Source: an uncultured Clostridia bacterium
GTDB lineage: Bacteria > Bacillota_A > Clostridia > Oscillospirales > Oscillospiraceae
DNA length: 7,882 nucleotides
Direction of reading: 5' to 3'
NCBI GenBank assembly: GCA_947307375.1
Contig: CAMZIX010000062.1
Location: 1 to 7,882 of the forward strand
Shown here: piece by piece, positions 5,173 through 7,882 of the stretch
Position numbering within the stretch: position 1 is the first letter of the stretch
Layout: each line of letters opens with the position of its first letter
The notes under the pieces: generated by a model
The model's database searches: none
Seen by the model: the letters and a program-made list of their open reading frames with translations, nothing else
What the model was told of the DNA's origin: nothing
Position numbers and translations under genes: made by a program

Positions 5173-6996
5173 ATGAGCAATCACGATGCTGCGACGATCC
5201 GCGCGCGCGTGGAAGCGCTGCGGGAAAAGATGCGCGAAAACGGCGTGGACGCCTATCTGGTGCTGACCGACGATTTTCACGCCTCGGAGTATGTGGACGA
5301 CTATTTCAAATGCCGGAAGTGGCTCTCCGGCTTCCGCGGCAGCGCGGGCACGCTGGTGATCACGGCGGAGGAGGCCGGCCTCTGGACCGACGGCCGCTAT
5401 TTCCTTGCGGCGGTGGAGCAGCTGGCGGACACCGGCATCGAGCTGCGCAAAATGGGCGAGCCCGGCGTGCCGACGATCCCCGAATACCTGAAAAACACGC
5501 TGTGCAACGGCGGCTGCCTCGGCTATGACGGCCGCACCGTCACCGACGCCTACGCCCGCACGCTGAAAAACGCCCTCGCCGGCAAGGAGATCCGCTATGC
5601 GGAGACGCTCGACCTGGTGGGCGAGCTCTGGACGGATCGACCGGCCTTCCCGGCGCATCCGATCTGGGAACTGGACGCGGCCTATGCCGGGCAGAGCCGC
5701 GCGGACAAGCTCGCCTTTCTGCGCGGGCAGATGGCGGAGCTCGGCGCGGTCTGGCATCTGCTGGCCTCGCTGGACGACATCGCCTGGCTGTTCAACCTGC
5801 GCGGGGGCGACGTGGCCTACAGCCCCGTGTTCTATTCCTACACGCTGCTGAGCGCCGACCACGCGATCCTCTACGCCGCGCCCGGGGCCTTTTCCGCCGA
5901 GCTGCGGCAGAAGCTGGAGGCCGACGGCGTGACGGTCCGGCCCTATCTGCAGGTCTATGAGGACCTCAGGGCCCTGCCCGCCGGACAGAGCCTGCTGCTG
6001 AGCCGCGCAAAGACCAACGTCGCGCTGCTCGGCGCGGTGCCGGAGGGCGTCAGGCTCATCGACAGGCCCAATCCCAGCACCCTCGCCAAGGCGAAGAAGA
6101 ACCCGGTCGAGATGGAAAACGAGCGCCTGGCGCACGTTCAGGACGGCGTGGCCGTGACGAAGATGATCCACTGGCTGCGCGGGCGGGAGAAGGACGGCGC
6201 CTTTGAGCGCGGAGAGATCACCGAGCTCGACGTCAGCGAACAGCTCCTCGGCTACCGCAAAGAGCGCCCCGGCTTCGTCGACCAGAGCTTTTCGCCGATC
6301 GTCGCCGCCGGCGAGCACGGCGCGATCGTCCACTACGAGGCGACCGAAGAATCCAACATCCCGGTCCGGAACGACAGCTTCCTGCTGGTCGACACCGGCG
6401 GGCACTACCTCCAGGGCAGCACCGACATCACCCGCACCGTGGCGATCGGCGCGCTGACTGAGGAGCAGAAGCGCCACTACACCGCGGTGCTCCGCGGCCA
6501 TCTGGACGTGGCGGCGGCCTGCTTCAAGCAGGGATGCACCGGCGTCAACCTCGATATCCTGGCCCGCATGCCGCTCTGGGAGCTGGGCCTCGACTACAAC
6601 CACGGCACCGGGCACGGCGTCGGCTATCTGCTGAACGTGCACGAGGGCCCGCAGGGCCTGCGCCTGAAGGATCTGAACGGCGGCGCGCCCTTTGAGGAGG
6701 GCATGCTGACCTCGGACGAGCCGGGCCTCTACCTGGCCGGCCGCTACGGCATCCGCATCGAGAACCTGATGCTTTGCGTCAAGGGCGAAACAAACGATTA
6801 CGGCCAGTTCATGGGCTTCGAGATGGTCACGATGGTGCCCTACGAGCGCCGCGCGATCCTGCCGGAGATGCTGACCGAGCGGGAGCTTTCGCAGCTCAAC
6901 GCCTACCACGCGAAGGTGTACGAGCGCCTGGCGCCCTGGCTGGATGAGGCCGAGCGCGCCTGGCTCGCGGAAGAGACCGCGCCGATCGGGAGATAA
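5173..6996 (+). CDS. Xaa-Pro aminopeptidase, long form (M24B)
   Basis: A cytosolic dinuclear metallopeptidase (normally Mn2+) that removes an N-terminal residue preceding proline, completing breakdown of proline-containing peptides. At 607 residues it is the three-domain long form, like human XPNPEP1. Domain I is about residues 1-150 (SGFRGSAGTLVIT, LWTDGRYFLAAVEQL), domain II about 165-300, the pita-bread catalytic domain about 315-540, and a C-terminal M24 tail about 545-605 (VPYERRAILPEMLT, LNAYHAKVYERL). All metal ligands are present: Asp407, Asp418, His481 (HGTGHGVG), Glu516 (TSDEPGLY) and Glu530 (GIRIENLM). The proton-shuttle histidines are His387 and His490. Spacings match XPNPEP1 (His395, Asp415, Asp426, His489, His498, Glu523, Glu537) within one residue. 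No signal peptide is seen. AAAGGAG at 5155-5161 is 11 bases before the ATG, a slightly long spacing. The gene ends 3 bases before the pyruvate-kinase-like gene. Confidence 0.95.
   Translation: MSNHDAATIRARVEALREKMRENGVDAYLVLTDDFHASEYVDDYFKCRKWLSGFRGSAGTLVITAEEAGLWTDGRYFLAAVEQLADTGIELRKMGEPGVPTIPEYLKNTLCNGGCLGYDGRTVTDAYARTLKNALAGKEIRYAETLDLVGELWTDRPAFPAHPIWELDAAYAGQSRADKLAFLRGQMAELGAVWHLLASLDDIAWLFNLRGGDVAYSPVFYSYTLLSADHAILYAAPGAFSAELRQKLEADGVTVRPYLQVYEDLRALPAGQSLLLSRAKTNVALLGAVPEGVRLIDRPNPSTLAKAKKNPVEMENERLAHVQDGVAVTKMIHWLRGREKDGAFERGEITELDVSEQLLGYRKERPGFVDQSFSPIVAAGEHGAIVHYEATEESNIPVRNDSFLLVDTGGHYLQGSTDITRTVAIGALTEEQKRHYTAVLRGHLDVAAACFKQGCTGVNLDILARMPLWELGLDYNHGTGHGVGYLLNVHEGPQGLRLKDLNGGAPFEEGMLTSDEPGLYLAGRYGIRIENLMLCVKGETNDYGQFMGFEMVTMVPYERRAILPEMLTERELSQLNAYHAKVYERLAPWLDEAERAWLAEETAPIGR
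6988..6992 (+). promoter_or_regulatory. Ribosome binding site deciding the kinase-like start
   Basis: GGGAG is embedded in the last codons of the aminopeptidase gene, 7 bases before the ATG at 7000. Together with the 3-base gap between the genes it supports this ATG and translational coupling. Confidence 0.65.
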
Positions 6997-6999
6997 GCC

Positions 7000-7882
7000 A
7001 TGGTCGAGATTTACGGGACCCTCGGTCCGGCCTGCGCCTCGGCGGATACGCTGGCGGCCATGCTGCGCGAGGGCATGACGGGCGTGCGCCTGAACCTCTC
7101 GCATATCAGCCTGCCGGAGGCCGCGCCGCTGGTGGAGGCCCTGCAGGAGGCCGGACGGCGCTGCGGGCTCAGACCGAAGCTGCTGATCGATATGCAGGGG
7201 CCGGAGCTGCGCATCTGCACCCTGTCCGCGCCGATCGAACTGCGGGAAGGGGAGCGGGCGCCGCTGGACTTCGTTCCCGCGCCGATCCGGGAGAAGATCA
7301 CGGCCGGACAGGAGATCCTGCTGGACGACGGCAGGCTCCTGCTGCGCGCGCTCGACGCCGAGCGGGCGGAGGTGCTGCGCGGCGGCCTGCTCACCTCGCG
7401 CAAGAGCATCGCCCTGCCGGGACTGGAGCTGCGCCTTCAGGCGCTGACGGAGAGCGACCGGCGCAATCTGGCGCTGGCGCGGGAATACGGCGTCACCGGC
7501 GTGATGCAGCCCTTTGTGCGCTGCCGCGCGGATCTGGACGAACTTCGCCGGGCGCTGGAGGAAGCCGGGGCGGGGGAGATCCGCGTCTTCGCCAAAATCG
7601 AAAACCGCGAGGGCGTGGCGCGCCTCGACGAGCTGCTGCCCGCCGCCGACGAGATCGTTATCGCGCGCGGCGACCTCGGCAACAGCGGCCCGCTGTGGGA
7701 GCTTCCCGCCCTTCAGAAGAAGATCGCCGCGGCCTGCCGCGGCGCATCGAAGCCCTTCATGGTCGTTACGCAGATGCTCGCCTCGATGGAGCGAAGCCCC
7801 GTGCCGACCCGCGCCGAGCTCAGCGATATCTTCAACGCCGTGCTCGACGGCGCCGCCTCCGTCATGGTCACCGGCGAGACCG
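7000..7882 (+). CDS. Divergent pyruvate kinase-like protein (3' partial)
   Basis: Pyruvate kinase moves phosphate from phosphoenolpyruvate to ADP, the last step of glycolysis. 294 codons are visible from ATG 7000 and the frame runs off the window, so the end of the barrel and any C-terminal regulatory domain cannot be judged. Family motifs in order: YGTLGPA at the N terminus, VRLNLSH (Arg30, Asn32, Ser34), LLIDMQGPELR (Asp64; Glu69 at the position linked with K+ dependence), ILLDDG, LPGLELRLQALTESD, AKIENREG (catalytic Lys199, metal ligand Glu201), ARGDLG (metal ligand Asp225), TQMLASM (Thr257) and SPVPTRAELSD. The Lys-Asp-Thr spacings (26 and 32) match rabbit muscle enzyme. Oddities: from GPE to the LPG motif it is about 19 residues shorter than E. 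coli PykF, so the B-domain lid is reduced; SFVR is PFVR; DTKGPE is DMQGPE; the usual GVEIP after ARGDL is GNSGP. It may be a paralogue rather than the main glycolytic enzyme. Confidence 0.85.
   Translation, partial: MVEIYGTLGPACASADTLAAMLREGMTGVRLNLSHISLPEAAPLVEALQEAGRRCGLRPKLLIDMQGPELRICTLSAPIELREGERAPLDFVPAPIREKITAGQEILLDDGRLLLRALDAERAEVLRGGLLTSRKSIALPGLELRLQALTESDRRNLALAREYGVTGVMQPFVRCRADLDELRRALEEAGAGEIRVFAKIENREGVARLDELLPAADEIVIARGDLGNSGPLWELPALQKKIAAACRGASKPFMVVTQMLASMERSPVPTRAELSDIFNAVLDGAASVMVTGET

Noticed and set aside
5143..7104. 653-codon open frame on the - strand opposite the aminopeptidase
   Set aside because: Its length comes from GC bias. It covers the promoter gap and two motif-rich + strand genes, and its product shows no family motif.
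1..7882. Defence system, phage, insertion sequence, CRISPR array or tRNA
   Set aside because: No transposase, integrase, nuclease, repeat array, terminal inverted repeats or tRNA-like fold was found. All genes belong to metabolic families with similar codon use.

Overview
The window reads as a GC-rich, gene-dense, low-redox chromosome segment in which every supported gene lies on the + strand. An HgdA/HgdB-type 2-hydroxyacyl-CoA dehydratase pair (an oxygen-sensitive radical enzyme), strong Shine-Dalgarno sites (AAGGAG, GGAGG, AAAGGAG) and the gene styles point to a strictly anaerobic, GC-rich Clostridia/Firmicutes bacterium. The taxon is inference; no ribosomal RNA or other marker is present. 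The strong preference for C- or G-ending codons also explains the very long spurious open frames on the opposite strand.

Region 1 (1-2790) is the end of an operon. It holds the 3' part of an HgdB-type dehydratase subunit (its start lies before the window), a complete 532-residue HgdA-type subunit joined to it by an ATGA stop/start overlap, and a 56-residue single-pass membrane protein 17 bases further on. A strong GC-rich hairpin with a T run closes the unit. The two large subunits would form one heterodimeric [4Fe-4S] dehydratase. Its substrate cannot be told from the window, and the ATP-dependent activator it needs is not visible here.

Region 2 (2791-5088) starts with a possible promoter directly after that terminator. 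It holds free methionine-(R)-sulfoxide reductase (msrC; all three catalytic cysteines present) and, again with an ATGA overlap, a type-B carboxylesterase carried on three predicted N-terminal membrane helices.

Region 3 (5089-7882) begins with an 84-base gap that contains an extended -10 promoter with a perfect 12-bp palindrome in its spacer. Next come a long-form Xaa-Pro aminopeptidase (M24B) with all metal ligands in place and, only 3 bases later, a divergent pyruvate-kinase-like protein that runs off the window. The kinase-like protein keeps the catalytic residues but has a shortened B domain and several unusual substitutions.

No mobile element, CRISPR array, tRNA, rRNA or phage gene was seen. 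The content is mostly metabolic housekeeping. The least explained items are the small membrane protein after the dehydratase, the membrane-anchored esterase paired with msrC, and the atypical pyruvate kinase.
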